A stretch of 64,000 nt of DNA from Actimicrobium sp. CCC2.4 (GTDB lineage Bacteria; Pseudomonadota; Gammaproteobacteria; Burkholderiales; Burkholderiaceae_D), in the NCBI RefSeq assembly GCF_034347385.1, contig NZ_CP133777.1, forward strand, positions 2,170,001 to 2,234,000, read 5' to 3'. Below, piece after piece: positions 16,971 through 28,719 of the stretch (position 1 is the stretch's first letter; every line of letters starts with the position of its first letter). The notes beneath the pieces were generated by a model, which saw only the letters and a program-made list of their open reading frames with translations, made no database searches and was not told the DNA's origin. The position numbers and the translations under genes were made by a program.

Positions 16971-18641
16971 CTATTCGGGTGCCTGAAGCACTTGCCGGCG
17001 GGCAGTGCCGGCCGGGTTAGCTTTTCTTGCCATGGGCACCGCTTTCGGATTGTGCCGGTGCTGTCGTAGCGGGGTCGCCAAGATGGCCGGTTGTAGCGTT
17101 GCCTGCATCCCGTCGACCTGGAACACACTGATGGCATTGACCAGCTTATCGGCCTGTTCCTGCATCGACTCTGCGGCCGCAGTGGATTGTTCGACCAGGG
17201 CGGCATTTTGTTGCGTGCTCTGGTCCATATGCGTGATGGCCTGGCTGATGTGGTTGATACCCACGGTCTGCTCCACGCTGGCGGCGGCGATTTCGCTGAT
17301 GATGCCGGTGACACGGGCGACGCTGGCAACGACTTCATCCATTGTTGCACCCGCCTGCTCGACCAGCCGTGCACCGGCATCGACCTTGTCGACCGAGTCG
17401 CCGATCAGACTCTTGATTTCCCTGGCGGCCGACGCGCTGCGCTGAGCCAGATTACGTACTTCGGCGGCTACCACGGCAAAACCACGCCCTTGTTCGCCGG
17501 CCCGGGCGGCTTCGACGGCGGCATTGAGCGCAAGAATATTTGTCTGGAAAGCAATGCCATTGATGACGCTGATGATGTCGACGATCTTCTTGGCGGAGGT
17601 GTTGATGGAATCCATGGTCTCGACGACCTGCGAGACGACCAATCCGCCTTTGCTCGCCACAGCCGATGCGGTGACCGCCAGATTGCTGGCTTCGCGCGCA
17701 TTGTCGGCATTCTGCTTGACGGTCGCGGTCAGTTGCTCCATCGACGAGGCGGTTTCTTCGAGTGCACTGGCCTGCGATTCGGTGCGCTGTGACAGATCCC
17801 GGCTGCCCATCGAGATTTGCCGCGATCCGGTCGAGATCGCCCCCGACGACGCGCTGATCTCGCCGATAATCCTGGCGAGGTTGGCGATGAAGATATTGAG
17901 CGAATCGCCGAGCATGGCGAATTCGCCTTGCATGGCTGGAAGTCGCTGGTTCAGGTTGCTGTCGCCTGAATTGAGATTGTTTACTGCCAGCAAGACGCGA
18001 CGGATATTGGCGGCAATTGTGCGGATGGTCACCAGCGCGAACAAGCCCAGGCAAATGCTGGATGCCAGCAACGCCATCAGGATGATCTGTTCGGAATGGG
18101 CTGCAGTGGCCTGCGACGCCGCGCTGGTCTCCGCGGTATTTTTTTCAATCAAGGCGGAAAGGGATGCCATTTCCCGCTCCAGTGCTTCGAAGGTCTTCAT
18201 GAATTTGTCGAATTCGATGTCCATCGCTGCCGGCTGATCAAAGGCGACAGCCACCGCTAGCTGGCTCTCTTTCAGATAGGTATCGACCAGCGGACGTACC
18301 TTGGCGATCGATGCGGTAATGTCTGCCGGCAGCGGCAAGGCTTCATTGTTTTTCAGTGCGTCAGTGAAGGAGGACATGTGTCCGGCCAGCGCTTGCTCGA
18401 CGTCCTTGCGCTGATCCATCTTCTTTTTGCTGCCGGTCGACATTGCCAGCAGCACGTCGCCGCGCAAGGCGTCGTGCATCATGTCGGCCTGCATGTGGTT
18501 GCGTAATGCCGCACTGACTGTCGCATTGTCCTGCAATGCCCCGGAAACGGTCCGTTCTGCCCAGATGCCGGAACCGCCCACCAGAGCAGTGAACAGGAGG
18601 CTGATTGCCGTCATTAAAATCAAGCGCCATGTAATGGTCAT
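16971..18641 (-). CDS. Methyl-accepting chemotaxis protein
   Basis: Chemoreceptor of 556 residues. TM1 lies near residues 5-27, followed by a helical periplasmic sensor (about 28-190, four-helix-bundle type) and TM2 ([20 protein letters not shown]). A weak HAMP-like linker leads to the MCP signalling domain, with a hairpin tip in the segment starting [16 protein letters not shown] and glutamine/glutamate-rich methylation helices. The tail ends without an NWETF pentapeptide. The start at 18641 has AGGAG upstream. It begins only 20 bases after an outer-membrane protein gene on the same strand, so the two probably share a transcript. No che genes are nearby. The ligand is unknown. Confidence 0.9.
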   Translation of the reverse strand: MTITWRLILMTAISLLFTALVGGSGIWAERTVSGALQDNATVSAALRNHMQADMMHDALRGDVLLAMSTGSKKKMDQRKDVEQALAGHMSSFTDALKNNEALPLPADITASIAKVRPLVDTYLKESQLAVAVAFDQPAAMDIEFDKFMKTFEALEREMASLSALIEKNTAETSAASQATAAHSEQIILMALLASSICLGLFALVTIRTIAANIRRVLLAVNNLNSGDSNLNQRLPAMQGEFAMLGDSLNIFIANLARIIGEISASSGAISTGSRQISMGSRDLSQRTESQASALEETASSMEQLTATVKQNADNAREASNLAVTASAVASKGGLVVSQVVETMDSINTSAKKIVDIISVINGIAFQTNILALNAAVEAARAGEQGRGFAVVAAEVRNLAQRSASAAREIKSLIGDSVDKVDAGARLVEQAGATMDEVVASVARVTGIISEIAAASVEQTVGINHISQAITHMDQSTQQNAALVEQSTAAAESMQEQADKLVNAISVFQVDGMQATLQPAILATPLRQHRHNPKAVPMARKANPAGTARRQVLQAPE

Positions 18642-18661
18642 TGTCAGCTCCTGTCCGGTGA

Positions 18662-19471
18662 CTAGAATTTGCTGGAAAGCCCGACGGTCCATGTCAGGTT
18701 CGCGGTGTTTTTGTTGAGCCCTTTGTAGAGCGCCGTATCGATTTGCCATGTTGGCGAAAGCAGATACGCCATGCCGACATCAAGGGTGGCGACCGTGCCG
18801 CCATGCCGGGAGCGGGCAATTTGCGGCAAGGCAATTTCGACGAAAACACGGGTTTGCTCGCTCAGTGATTTGCCGAGGACGGCGGCGAAAATGCCGTTCC
18901 AGCTGCGTTCTCCGTTCTGGTCCTTGTCGAAGGTCAGGCCGGGCATGACACCCAGCGACAATCCTGCAGGTAAGTCCCATTCGGCAACCGCGCGCAACGA
19001 AGGGCGCAAGCCGCTGCCGCGGAATGCTGCCGAGCCGCTGTCGAGATCGACATGGGCCAGTACGCCGACCGACGGGCTGGTGCCACTTTCATCCATCACG
19101 TGCCACTTTGCGCCTATCGATGTATCGGCATACCCGCGGTCGGTGGTGCGCGTTCCTTGGGTCAGGTCATCGGTGCGCTGGACGATACGGCCATCGGTTT
19201 CCACGCGCAGTTCCCATGTCGCACCGGTACCGATGCGCAGCAGAATCGGGGTGGTCATGACGCGTGTTTTATTGGTATCGCGCCGGGTCCGTTCGAGGGC
19301 GACGCCGGTCTCTGCCTGAAACCGCCCCTTGCCGACAACATCGCTCGATTCGACGAAGTCAGGACGGTCTGTGACGATGACATCTTTTTCTTCGGCAATG
19401 GCGATGCTGGCGAGCATCATCAGCAAACCGCTGAATAAGGCATTACACGACGAGCAAGTTTTTTTTTGCAT
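18662..19471 (-). CDS. Outer-membrane transporter-like protein (phenol MetA-degradation family)
   Basis: Protein of 269 residues. A signal peptide (to about residue 26, ASIAIA/EE) is followed by a beta-strand-rich body and a terminal phenylalanine (VGLSSKF), typical of an outer-membrane barrel. The start of the mature part ([20 protein letters not shown]) and the repeated aromatic/aliphatic strands resemble the 'transporter/phenol MetA degradation' family; none of these has a firm substrate. ATG 19471 was preferred over a longer frame because it begins a good signal peptide. It lies upstream of the chemoreceptor gene on the same strand. Confidence 0.7.
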   Translation of the reverse strand: MQKKTCSSCNALFSGLLMMLASIAIAEEKDVIVTDRPDFVESSDVVGKGRFQAETGVALERTRRDTNKTRVMTTPILLRIGTGATWELRVETDGRIVQRTDDLTQGTRTTDRGYADTSIGAKWHVMDESGTSPSVGVLAHVDLDSGSAAFRGSGLRPSLRAVAEWDLPAGLSLGVMPGLTFDKDQNGERSWNGIFAAVLGKSLSEQTRVFVEIALPQIARSRHGGTVATLDVGMAYLLSPTWQIDTALYKGLNKNTANLTWTVGLSSKF

Positions 19472-19779
19472 TGTGAATTCCCTTTTAAAGGTCAATTTTT
19501 GCTGAAAAAAATCGCGGAAATATCGGGCTGGTGCTTTCCGGTAAGTCCTTGCAGAAATGTACTTTAAAGAAATAGTGACTGATAACAATAGTGCTTATTT
19601 GAGATGCTACTTTTAGATTTTGTTGTTTTTAAAATTGCTTCTCCAGTAAAAATTCACCTCTGCAGACGCGTGATTGCTGAGTTGGAATGACGCAGAAGAC
19701 GCGACCGTCGGCGTCCTATCGCGGCACAGGCTAGCCCGTTACAATGCGGCTTCATTTTTAACGCTGAACTGAGCTTTCC
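19472..19779. other. Divergent intergenic region (outer-membrane protein / pseudouridine synthase-like)
   Basis: These 308 bases hold no gene. The part from about 19480 to 19660 is AT-rich and probably carries the promoter of the leftward outer-membrane protein/chemoreceptor pair. I looked for a sigma-28 site on that strand and found none. Confidence 0.5.
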
Positions 19780-20505
19780 ATGACTGACACCATCCGCCTG
19801 GCCAAACGCGTCGCCGAAGAACTGGCTTGCTCCCGCACTGAAGCCGAACAGTTCATCGAAGGTGGCTGGATTACGGTCGATGGCGTCCTGACCGAAGAAG
19901 CCGGCGCGCGGGTCACGGCGGAGCAGGCGATCGTGCTGTTACCCGATGCGGTGCCGGCACCGCTGGACCCGGTGACTATCCTGCTGCACAAGCCGGCCGG
20001 CATGCGCACCATAGACGCGATCGATCCCGAACAAGGCTGGATCACGCCCGCAACACTCGGCCCGGACGACCGCTCCGGCCTGCGTTTTTTGCGTCGCCAT
20101 ACCAAGGCATTGACGTTGACGAGTCCGCTCGAAGACAGCGCCAGCGGTTTGCTGGTGCTCACGCAGGATTGGCGCATCGAGCGCGCGCTGGTGCAGGAAG
20201 CCAGTCGCATCGAGCAGGAATTCGTCGTCGAAGTCACCGGCTCGCTGGACGCCGCCGGTCTGGAATTGCTGCAGAAGGGCTTGAAGTGGAATGGCAAGCC
20301 GATTGCCTCAATGAAGGTCAGCTGGCAAAGCGAGCACAAGTTACGCTTCGCGATCAAGGCTGCCGAGCGCGGCCAGATTCCTTATTTGTGCGAGAAGGTC
20401 GGCTTGCAGGTGGTGTCGATCAAGCGGATCCGCATCGGACGGATGTCGATGGCGGCGTTGCCGGTGGGGCAGTGGCGGTATTTGTTGGGGTATGAACGGT
20501 TTTGA
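19780..20505 (+). CDS. RluF/RsuA-like pseudouridine synthase family protein with altered catalytic motif
   Basis: Protein of 241 residues. An N-terminal S4 RNA-binding domain (about residues 4-55: LAKRVAEELACSRTEAEQFI) is followed by an RsuA/RluF-type synthase fold (HKPAGM at 70-75; C-terminal GLQVVSIKRIRIG). In active enzymes the catalytic aspartate sits in a motif like RLDxxTSGL. The corresponding stretch here is PLEDSASGL (residues 116-124), with glutamate at the aspartate position and proline for the arginine. It may be inactive, or use a shifted aspartate (D119). It probably still binds rRNA. No operon partner; it is convergent with a decayed gene. Confidence 0.75.
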   Translation: MTDTIRLAKRVAEELACSRTEAEQFIEGGWITVDGVLTEEAGARVTAEQAIVLLPDAVPAPLDPVTILLHKPAGMRTIDAIDPEQGWITPATLGPDDRSGLRFLRRHTKALTLTSPLEDSASGLLVLTQDWRIERALVQEASRIEQEFVVEVTGSLDAAGLELLQKGLKWNGKPIASMKVSWQSEHKLRFAIKAAERGQIPYLCEKVGLQVVSIKRIRIGRMSMAALPVGQWRYLLGYERF

Positions 20506-20548
20506 GGACGCTTGCGCGGGCACAGGATGATCGTGGCCGTGTGCATGG

Positions 20549-21253
20549 TCAGTCCTGCGGCGGAGTGCTCCCCGGTGACCGGAACGGATATACGAGCTGC
20601 CCCAGATACGTTTCCGGTGGCTGGAAATGCGCCACCCAGTAATGCTTCGGCCAGCCTTGCGGCAGATGCACAGTACCGAACAGGACATCCCATACCGGAA
20701 GAAACTGCGCAAAATTCTTGTCGATGCCGTCGGCGTCAGTGGCATGGTGCCAATGATGGTACTGGGGCGTCGATATCGCCCGGTGCAGGCCCGGAAAACG
20801 CCATCGCAAGTTTGCATGAATGAACACCGCATGGAAGCGCCAGAGCCAGGGAAGCTGGTGAAACGCACGGTGGATCCAGTACGTGGCAAGGTCGACCACG
20901 GCGATCATTTCGACGAATTGGAGCCAGAGCGGTTGGGCTGCGATGGCTTTCTGGAAATTCAGTTGCACGACTCACAAAAACAGCATCTGCGCCGGAAGCA
21001 AGGCAGCCAACGACAGCAACTGGACACCGGCAAGGCGCACAAAAAAATGTTTCAGGTCGGTCTGCCCTCTCTGGCGCAAGACCTTTTGCCGTTGTAGCCA
21101 GAACAGCGCCTCGGCCGGAATGAAGATCAGCCCCAGTACCAGCAGCTCAAGGACAAAGTAGTCCAGACCAGCGGCCCAGGAGCGCATGCCGCCGACGTTG
21201 ATTGCGGTAGCCTGCGCGCCACCCATCAGCATCGCCACGATGCCAAAGCCCAT
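20549..21253 (-). pseudogene. Decayed sterol desaturase / fatty acid hydroxylase family gene
   Basis: Reading leftward, the N-terminal membrane part (LDYFVLELLVLGLIFIPAEA and DLKHFF) is interrupted by an in-frame TGA at 20974-20972, and the same frame continues at once with QLNFQKAIAAQPLWLQFVE. Family members read straight through this point, often with tryptophan, so TGG to TGA is likely. The iron-binding HRAFH and HHWHH boxes remain. Between them the sequence jumps from LWRFHA directly to VFIHANLRWRF, removing about 60-70 residues including the first HxxHH box. A deletion between two FHA-coding repeats near 20830 would explain this. The upstream limit is approximate. The gene cannot make a working enzyme. 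Confidence 0.75.
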
Positions 21254-21320
21254 ACCTGTCAAGCCATAGCGACTGCTTCGGGCACACACTGCGCCTAGCG
21301 CCCCTGGTGCAAGCGTCGCA

Positions 21321-22011
21321 AAAATACTCGCCTGCAGGATGCCGCGGCATAACATAAATCCTCGGCAACCACGCCAGCAGGAGCGCTTTGGAAGTGGCTT
21401 CGACGACGCTGATGTCGGCCAGGCCATCAGCGGCACTGGCCGAAGGCGCAATGCGCATGCCTTTTGCAAAATGCGTGCCGTTGGCCACGACCACCATGGT
21501 GAAAAATCCCTCGCGCCAGCGCTGGCCGTCGAGGCTCACCCCGGCCCGTTGGAGTGTGTAATTCACGAGTTCGCGCAGTGCTGCGCCGAGAAAGGTACCT
21601 ACGTTCCGGTGGCGCCACGCATTGACACGCGCCGCCACCATCGCCGTGATGCCGGGTGATGTCCCGTTGATGAAATAGCGTGAATGGGCACCGGATTGCA
21701 GGTGCAGTACGTCCAGAGGAGTAGGGCGATCGTCGAGTGCCTGCGTCAATGCGGGCATCGGTCGGGTGTCGAACCCGAGTCCGCGTGCCCGGGACACCGT
21801 GAAGCGTTGCGCGCGCCGGCCAGCATCACGTTCAAGGTCAGGTGCAGCGTTCCATCGCCCCCAGTACCACCACGCGGCGAATGGCCGGTGTCAGGGCGGC
21901 ATGGATGGCATTGCACGGCAGACCCGGCATGCGGTCGCACAACAACGACCAGACGCGGTTGGTGCGCCCTGACCCTGCATGGGGATCGACGATGAACAGA
22001 ACATATTCCAT
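21321..22011 (-). pseudogene. Decayed diacylglycerol kinase family lipid kinase gene
   Basis: An ATG at 22011 begins MEYVLFIVDPHAGSGRTNRV, the nucleotide-binding start of DAGK-family lipid kinases. The frame runs to RRVVVLG and is then lost: a G-run (plus-strand C-run 21858-21862) is one base short for GGDGT, which resumes in another frame as GDGTLHLTLNVMLAGAR. A further junction leads to ARGLGFDTRPMPALTQALD in a third frame. The C-terminal domain then follows (MVVVANGTHFAKGMRIAPS, LPRIY) and stops abruptly near 21321, where desaturase-like sequence begins. Multiple lesions make this a pseudogene. Confidence 0.78.
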
Positions 22012-22166
22012 TGTCGCAACGGTCTGCCTGCCCGGCTCAGGCCACTAGCGCCTGCGAATGGTTCCGGAGTCGCTCTGCGTGAGAAGCGAAGAGACTCCTT
22101 CACCTGCGATACCTACCTGAAGTCGACCATGGTGACCGGGAATGAAGGACGCGCCAATCGCCGGAT

Positions 22167-24416
<2,250 letters not shown>

Positions 24417-24657
24417 AAGCGATGCGTCCGCGCACGAGGCGGTACTGGGGTCCAGGTTGGGAAGCGCGCAGTATGACAGCTTTACTCCGGCGCGCGTTGG
24501 CGGTTTTGAGCAAGGTAGTCAATCCGCGGCTTTGTTGCTTGACGATAAGGTAATGTTAGGTTCTACTGCGCCCACGCACGGCGTATGCCTCTGGATGAGG
24601 CAGTTGATTACGCGGCATCGCCAGGTCACAACCACCTTCCGCCCGAGGCACGCCCGC

Positions 24658-25707
24658 ATGACGTTCTCTAATTTCCTCGTAGGCTGTTTGCGTACGGCGC
24701 TCATGACCAGCGCGCTATTGTGGGCGGGCTGGGTGCATGCCGAAACCGTATTGCGTGTGCTTACCTGGCCGGGTTATGCCGATCCGGATGTGGTGTCAGC
24801 ATTTGAAAAGAAAACCGGTGCGCGTCTGGAGGTCACTTTCGTCAATACTGACGACGAACTGTGGAGCCGGTTGTCAACAAATAACGGCGGCGACTTCGAC
24901 GTGTTTGCGGTCAATACGGCGGAACTGCAGCGTTATATCGACAAGGGCCTGAGTGCGCCGCTAGACCTGGCTAGCATCCCTAATCAGGCCCGCCAGCTGC
25001 CGCGTTTTCGCGATATCGCCGCGATTCCCGGCCTGATGCGCGGCAAACGCTTGTACGCCATCCCATTTACGTATGCCGAGATGGGGCTGATCTACAACCG
25101 CAAACTCGTCAAGCAAGAGCCGGCGTCCATGGAGGCCATGTGGGATCCGCAATATCGTGGCAAGGTGCTTGCCTACAGTGGCAGCGTGCACAATTTTTCC
25201 GTCGCTGCGATGCTCGACGGCAGTAAAAATCCTTTTCGGCTGAGCGCTGATGAGCTCCGCGCCGCCAGCCGGCGGCTGGTAGGCTTGCGCCGCAACGTGC
25301 TGGCGTTCTATTCCTCGCCTGAGGAGGCGGTCCAGTTGTACCTCGGGAATGACGTCGCGCTGGTCTTTGCCAACTTTGGTACTCAGCAGTTGCAGGCGCT
25401 GCGGGCAGCGGGTGCGGATGTCGGTTACGTGGTGCCGAAGCAGGGCGTTCTGGCATGGCTGGATTGCTGGTCCGTCACCGGACGGGCCCGTTCGCCCCAA
25501 CTGGCGGCGCAATGGATCGATATGACCTTGCAAGCCGATGTCAGTGCCCGTTTCAGCGAGCGGCACGGGCTCGCCAATACGGTCACGGCGACGTCACTGA
25601 GCAATGCCAGCGATAAACTGACCTGGCTGGAGCCAGCCGAAGATGCGGATAAGCGTCATGCGCTATGGACAAGAATATTGTCCGGCGATGTGTTGCAGAA
25701 ATTTTAA
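24658..25707 (+). CDS. PotD-like periplasmic solute-binding protein
   Basis: Extracellular solute-binding protein of 349 residues of the spermidine/putrescine-type family. A signal peptide (residues 1-28, ending VHA/E) is followed by VLRVLTWPGYADPDVVSAFE, the typical start of polyamine-type binding proteins. The ligand-lobe motifs YAIPFTYAEMGLIYN and GDFDVFAVNTAEL follow. No ABC permease or ATPase gene is nearby. Instead the stop is five bases before a membrane diguanylate cyclase gene. This recalls NspS-MbaA of Vibrio cholerae, where a PotD-like protein reports polyamines to a cyclic-di-GMP enzyme. A sensory rather than a transport role is my inference. ATG 24658 was chosen because it begins the signal peptide. 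Confidence 0.85.
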   Translation: MTFSNFLVGCLRTALMTSALLWAGWVHAETVLRVLTWPGYADPDVVSAFEKKTGARLEVTFVNTDDELWSRLSTNNGGDFDVFAVNTAELQRYIDKGLSAPLDLASIPNQARQLPRFRDIAAIPGLMRGKRLYAIPFTYAEMGLIYNRKLVKQEPASMEAMWDPQYRGKVLAYSGSVHNFSVAAMLDGSKNPFRLSADELRAASRRLVGLRRNVLAFYSSPEEAVQLYLGNDVALVFANFGTQQLQALRAAGADVGYVVPKQGVLAWLDCWSVTGRARSPQLAAQWIDMTLQADVSARFSERHGLANTVTATSLSNASDKLTWLEPAEDADKRHALWTRILSGDVLQKF

Positions 25708-25712
25708 CCATC

Positions 25713-27452
25713 ATGCGCCTCGGAGTCGGACTCAAATTAGGTATCTGGTTAGCACTGTTCGGTATTTTGTCGACCGCATTGACCGGTTACTACGCCTATT
25801 CGCAAAGCCGGAAATTGCTGATCTCTGCAGCGGAAGACAAGCTGCTGACAGCCACCGAGGTGCTTGGACAGCGCTTTGTCGATAAACTCATTCCCGTTAC
25901 TGAAGACCTCGGCATGCTCGCCGCGTTGTCTGCGATGGTGGCGTTGACCGATGGGGTTGGTGGTGCAGACGCGGCAATACGCCACGAGGCCAAGTTGCAG
26001 GAGGTGTTTGCGAGCATGCTCAAGTCGCGTATCGATTACGTGCAGATACGTCTTATCGGTGTCGCCGGGTTCGGTCGTGAGGTGATTCGTGTCGACCGTA
26101 CCGGAGCAGGTATTGAACTGATCGGCAATGACGATCTGCAAGAAAAAGGGCATCTTCCGTATTTTTTTGAGGCCGCCAAAGTCGCTGCGGGGGAGTTCTA
26201 CTTTTCGAAGATTAGTCTCAATCGTGAACGCCACTGGCAAGCCGGCGTCGACATGCCGACCTTGCGGATCGCCAGCCCGGTGCGCGGTAGCGACGGCAAG
26301 GTATTCGGCATCGTGATTGTCAACGTGGATCTTGATCGCCTGTTTAAGCGGATACGCAGCAACCTGCCGCGCAATATCGACCTTGTCCTGACCAATGATG
26401 AGGGGGACTACCTGATCCATCCTGATCAGCGCAAGACCTTCGGTTTTGAACGCGGGCGACGCATCCTGATCCAGAACGATATCGGGGCCATCAAGGTCCT
26501 GCTCAAACCGGGACCCGTCAGGCATTTGCTGACCAGGACCAACAGTGCCAACAGCGATGAGGTCAATGCCGGTGCTTTCATCCGCATGCCTTATGGCAGT
26601 GCCGAGCAGCATCATTTTGTTTTGCTGGGATTGCAGATTCCGCTTGATGTGGTTCTGCACGATAGCGAATTGCTCGGTATGACGATCATCCAGATTACGG
26701 TGTTATGTAGTCTGGCGGCGGTCTGTCTGTCTTTCCTGCTGTCCTTCGTGCTGGCCAAACCGTTCAATGCGATCGCTGCTGCGGTCAAGCAATTTGAGGC
26801 CGGCAACGTAATCGTTAATTTACCCACCGGGCGCGCCGATGAAATTGGCTATCTGGCCCGCAGCTTTTTGCAAATGAGTAAGCGGCTCAGCAGCCAGGTC
26901 GGTGACTTGCAGGCTCGCGAGCAGCATTTGCAGCATCTGGCCCATCACGATTTATTGACTGGCCTGCCCAATCGCGCGATGTTCCAGCACGTGCTGGCCA
27001 CGATGATCGACAAGGCGCGAGGCGAGGATAGCCGCTTTTGCTTGATGTTTATTGACCTTGACAAGTTCAAGCAAGTCAACGACCAGCTGGGCCACGTGGT
27101 CGGTGACCAGGCCCTGCAGCTAGCGGCATTACGGATGGGGGCCTCGGTGCGCGGCGACGATCTCGTGGCGCGGCTGGGCGGGGATGAATTCACAATTCTG
27201 GTGAGGAACTTCCGGCACGAATCCGATGTGACTGCCATGGCGCAAAAGTTGATCCATGTCTTTGATCAGCCGTTTGCGGTCGATGGTCACGAATTCGAGA
27301 TGACTTGCAGTATTGGTATCAGCATGTTCCCGCAGGACGGAAAAGACGGCGACCAGTTGCTCAATGCGGCCGACGCTGCAATGTACCGTGCCAAACTGGG
27401 GACGCGCAGCCGGGTCGAATGGTTCAGTGATCTGTCGCGCGGCGCCCCATAA
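25713..27452 (+). CDS. Cache-HAMP-GGDEF diguanylate cyclase
   Basis: Membrane-bound diguanylate cyclase of 579 residues that makes cyclic-di-GMP. TM1 lies near residues 5-30, a periplasmic double-Cache-like sensor at about 35-290, TM2 at about 303-330, a HAMP domain at about 330-385 and a GGDEF domain at about 405-570. The active-site motif GGDEF (residues 489-493) is intact. An inhibitory RxxD site (R480-D483) lies five residues before it, so product feedback is likely. No EAL domain is present. I placed the start at ATG 25713, five bases after the upstream stop; ATG 25665 would overlap it. Neither has a good ribosome binding site, suggesting translational coupling to the binding protein. 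Confidence 0.9.
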   Translation: MRLGVGLKLGIWLALFGILSTALTGYYAYSQSRKLLISAAEDKLLTATEVLGQRFVDKLIPVTEDLGMLAALSAMVALTDGVGGADAAIRHEAKLQEVFASMLKSRIDYVQIRLIGVAGFGREVIRVDRTGAGIELIGNDDLQEKGHLPYFFEAAKVAAGEFYFSKISLNRERHWQAGVDMPTLRIASPVRGSDGKVFGIVIVNVDLDRLFKRIRSNLPRNIDLVLTNDEGDYLIHPDQRKTFGFERGRRILIQNDIGAIKVLLKPGPVRHLLTRTNSANSDEVNAGAFIRMPYGSAEQHHFVLLGLQIPLDVVLHDSELLGMTIIQITVLCSLAAVCLSFLLSFVLAKPFNAIAAAVKQFEAGNVIVNLPTGRADEIGYLARSFLQMSKRLSSQVGDLQAREQHLQHLAHHDLLTGLPNRAMFQHVLATMIDKARGEDSRFCLMFIDLDKFKQVNDQLGHVVGDQALQLAALRMGASVRGDDLVARLGGDEFTILVRNFRHESDVTAMAQKLIHVFDQPFAVDGHEFEMTCSIGISMFPQDGKDGDQLLNAADAAMYRAKLGTRSRVEWFSDLSRGAP

Positions 27453-27482
27453 AAAAGCCGCCCGGCAGAGCGGGCGGCTTCT
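27451..27482 (+). terminator. Terminator between the cyclase gene and the convergent Tim44-domain gene
   Basis: Stem GCCGCCC/GGGCGGC (27457-27463 and 27472-27478) with an eight-base loop, preceded by six A and followed by only a short T-stretch. The A-run makes it stronger for the leftward gene, so it probably works in both directions. Confidence 0.7.
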
Positions 27483-27499
27483 GGATCAGCGCAGCAAGG

Positions 27500-28402
27500 T
27501 CAGTTCAGTTGCTGTATGCCTGCCAGCACCCAACCACCCTGGCCATTGCGCGGCTTCGACAAGTTCCAGACTTCGCTGAATGGCTCGGCCGGCATCGTCT
27601 CGGATTCCTTGATCATCCCGGAAAACTTAACGCTGGCCAGATGGTCGTCGTCGATGATTTCCATGCCCAGCAATTCTGCATCGAGCTGAACCACATCGGT
27701 GTGACCTGCCGACGGGCCGCGTTCCTGGATTTGCAAACGCAGTTCGGCAAACATTTCGGGCGTCGTAAATTCACGGATGTCGTTGATGTTGGCGCTGTCC
27801 CACGCTGCCTGCAAGCGCACGAAATAGGTTTTCGTGTGGCGCACGAAGCCGGTCGTATCGAAGTCTGCCGGTACACCCCATGGCGCTTGTGCGCTGTTGC
27901 TTGTTGCACTGCCAGCACTGTTGCCACCGAAACGATTGTCGGCAACAGGATCGATGCGCGAACCGATATCGGGAGTAAATCCGGTTTTAGCGGCGCCGGC
28001 GTAGGCTGGCTGCGAACCGCTCTGTTCGGATTTACGCTTGAACATCCGGTAGATGAAGAAGCCGGCGGCTGCCAGCAAGCCCACCATTAACATCGTGCTG
28101 ATCATGCTGGCCATCGCGCCACCCAGGCCCATACTCGACAACAGTGCTCCCAGTCCCAGTCCAAGCAGGGCCCCGCCCAACATGCCACGCCATGGGCTGG
28201 CTGGCTTTGGCGGAACGGCTGCCGGTGATCCCGGGCGGGCAGTGCTGTTGGCGGCCGACTGCGACGGCGCTTGCCGGCTGACCCCTTGTGATTGCTTGCC
28301 GAACGATCCGCCGCCACCCATGCGCTTTTGCGCTTCGGCTTCGGTCGCAGTGACGGCCAGTGATGTCATGACAATCATCATGGCAACAAAAAATTTCTTC
28401 AT
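27500..28402 (-). CDS. Tim44-like domain protein
   Basis: Membrane-anchored protein of 300 residues. A signal peptide (residues 1-24, ending AEA/Q) is followed by a low-complexity linker rich in G, S, P and A. Two hydrophobic segments follow (LGGALLGLGLGALLSSMGLG and MLMVGLLAAAGFFIYRMF, about 75-118). The C-terminal Tim44-like domain (about 170-300) has a segment starting FVRHTKTYFVRLQAAWDSAN. Bacterial members are common in Burkholderiales but their role is unsettled. GGAGGA precedes the ATG. It stands alone. Confidence 0.85.
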   Translation of the reverse strand: MKKFFVAMMIVMTSLAVTATEAEAQKRMGGGGSFGKQSQGVSRQAPSQSAANSTARPGSPAAVPPKPASPWRGMLGGALLGLGLGALLSSMGLGGAMASMISTMLMVGLLAAAGFFIYRMFKRKSEQSGSQPAYAGAAKTGFTPDIGSRIDPVADNRFGGNSAGSATSNSAQAPWGVPADFDTTGFVRHTKTYFVRLQAAWDSANINDIREFTTPEMFAELRLQIQERGPSAGHTDVVQLDAELLGMEIIDDDHLASVKFSGMIKESETMPAEPFSEVWNLSKPRNGQGGWVLAGIQQLN

Positions 28403-28719
28403 GATTCCTCCGGAAAAATAATGTGCTGTGAGAGGCGGTCACAGCAGCCGTGTTTGAACTCCGGCGCAGTGTAAGGTCCGGAAAATAATTGGAAAAGCGA
28501 AAATAAAAGAACTATTTGTTCTGAAAAACAATGTTGAAGACGGTTGGACTAACAGTCGGGAAGACAGCTGCCGCATGGTGTCTTCACGACACCAGTTTTT
28601 GATGCTCGTCAGTACGGGTTTCGCTGTGACGATTTGTCTGGCTGAGAGGATGCAAACTTGGTAAAGTCCCGCGTGTTTTTACGCGGCAACATATTATTTT
28701 CATCATTGCGAAATTCCCG
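28403..28719. other. Divergent intergenic region (Tim44-domain gene / glycosyltransferase)
   Basis: These 317 bases contain no gene that I can support. They are AT-rich around 28470-28530 and 28680-28715 and should carry divergent promoters. I saw no clear operator or RNA structure. Confidence 0.45.

Noticed and set aside
19501-19570. Possible sigma-28 site for the outer-membrane protein/chemoreceptor pair
   Set aside because: TATCGGGC is present on the right strand, but no TAAA element at the proper distance.
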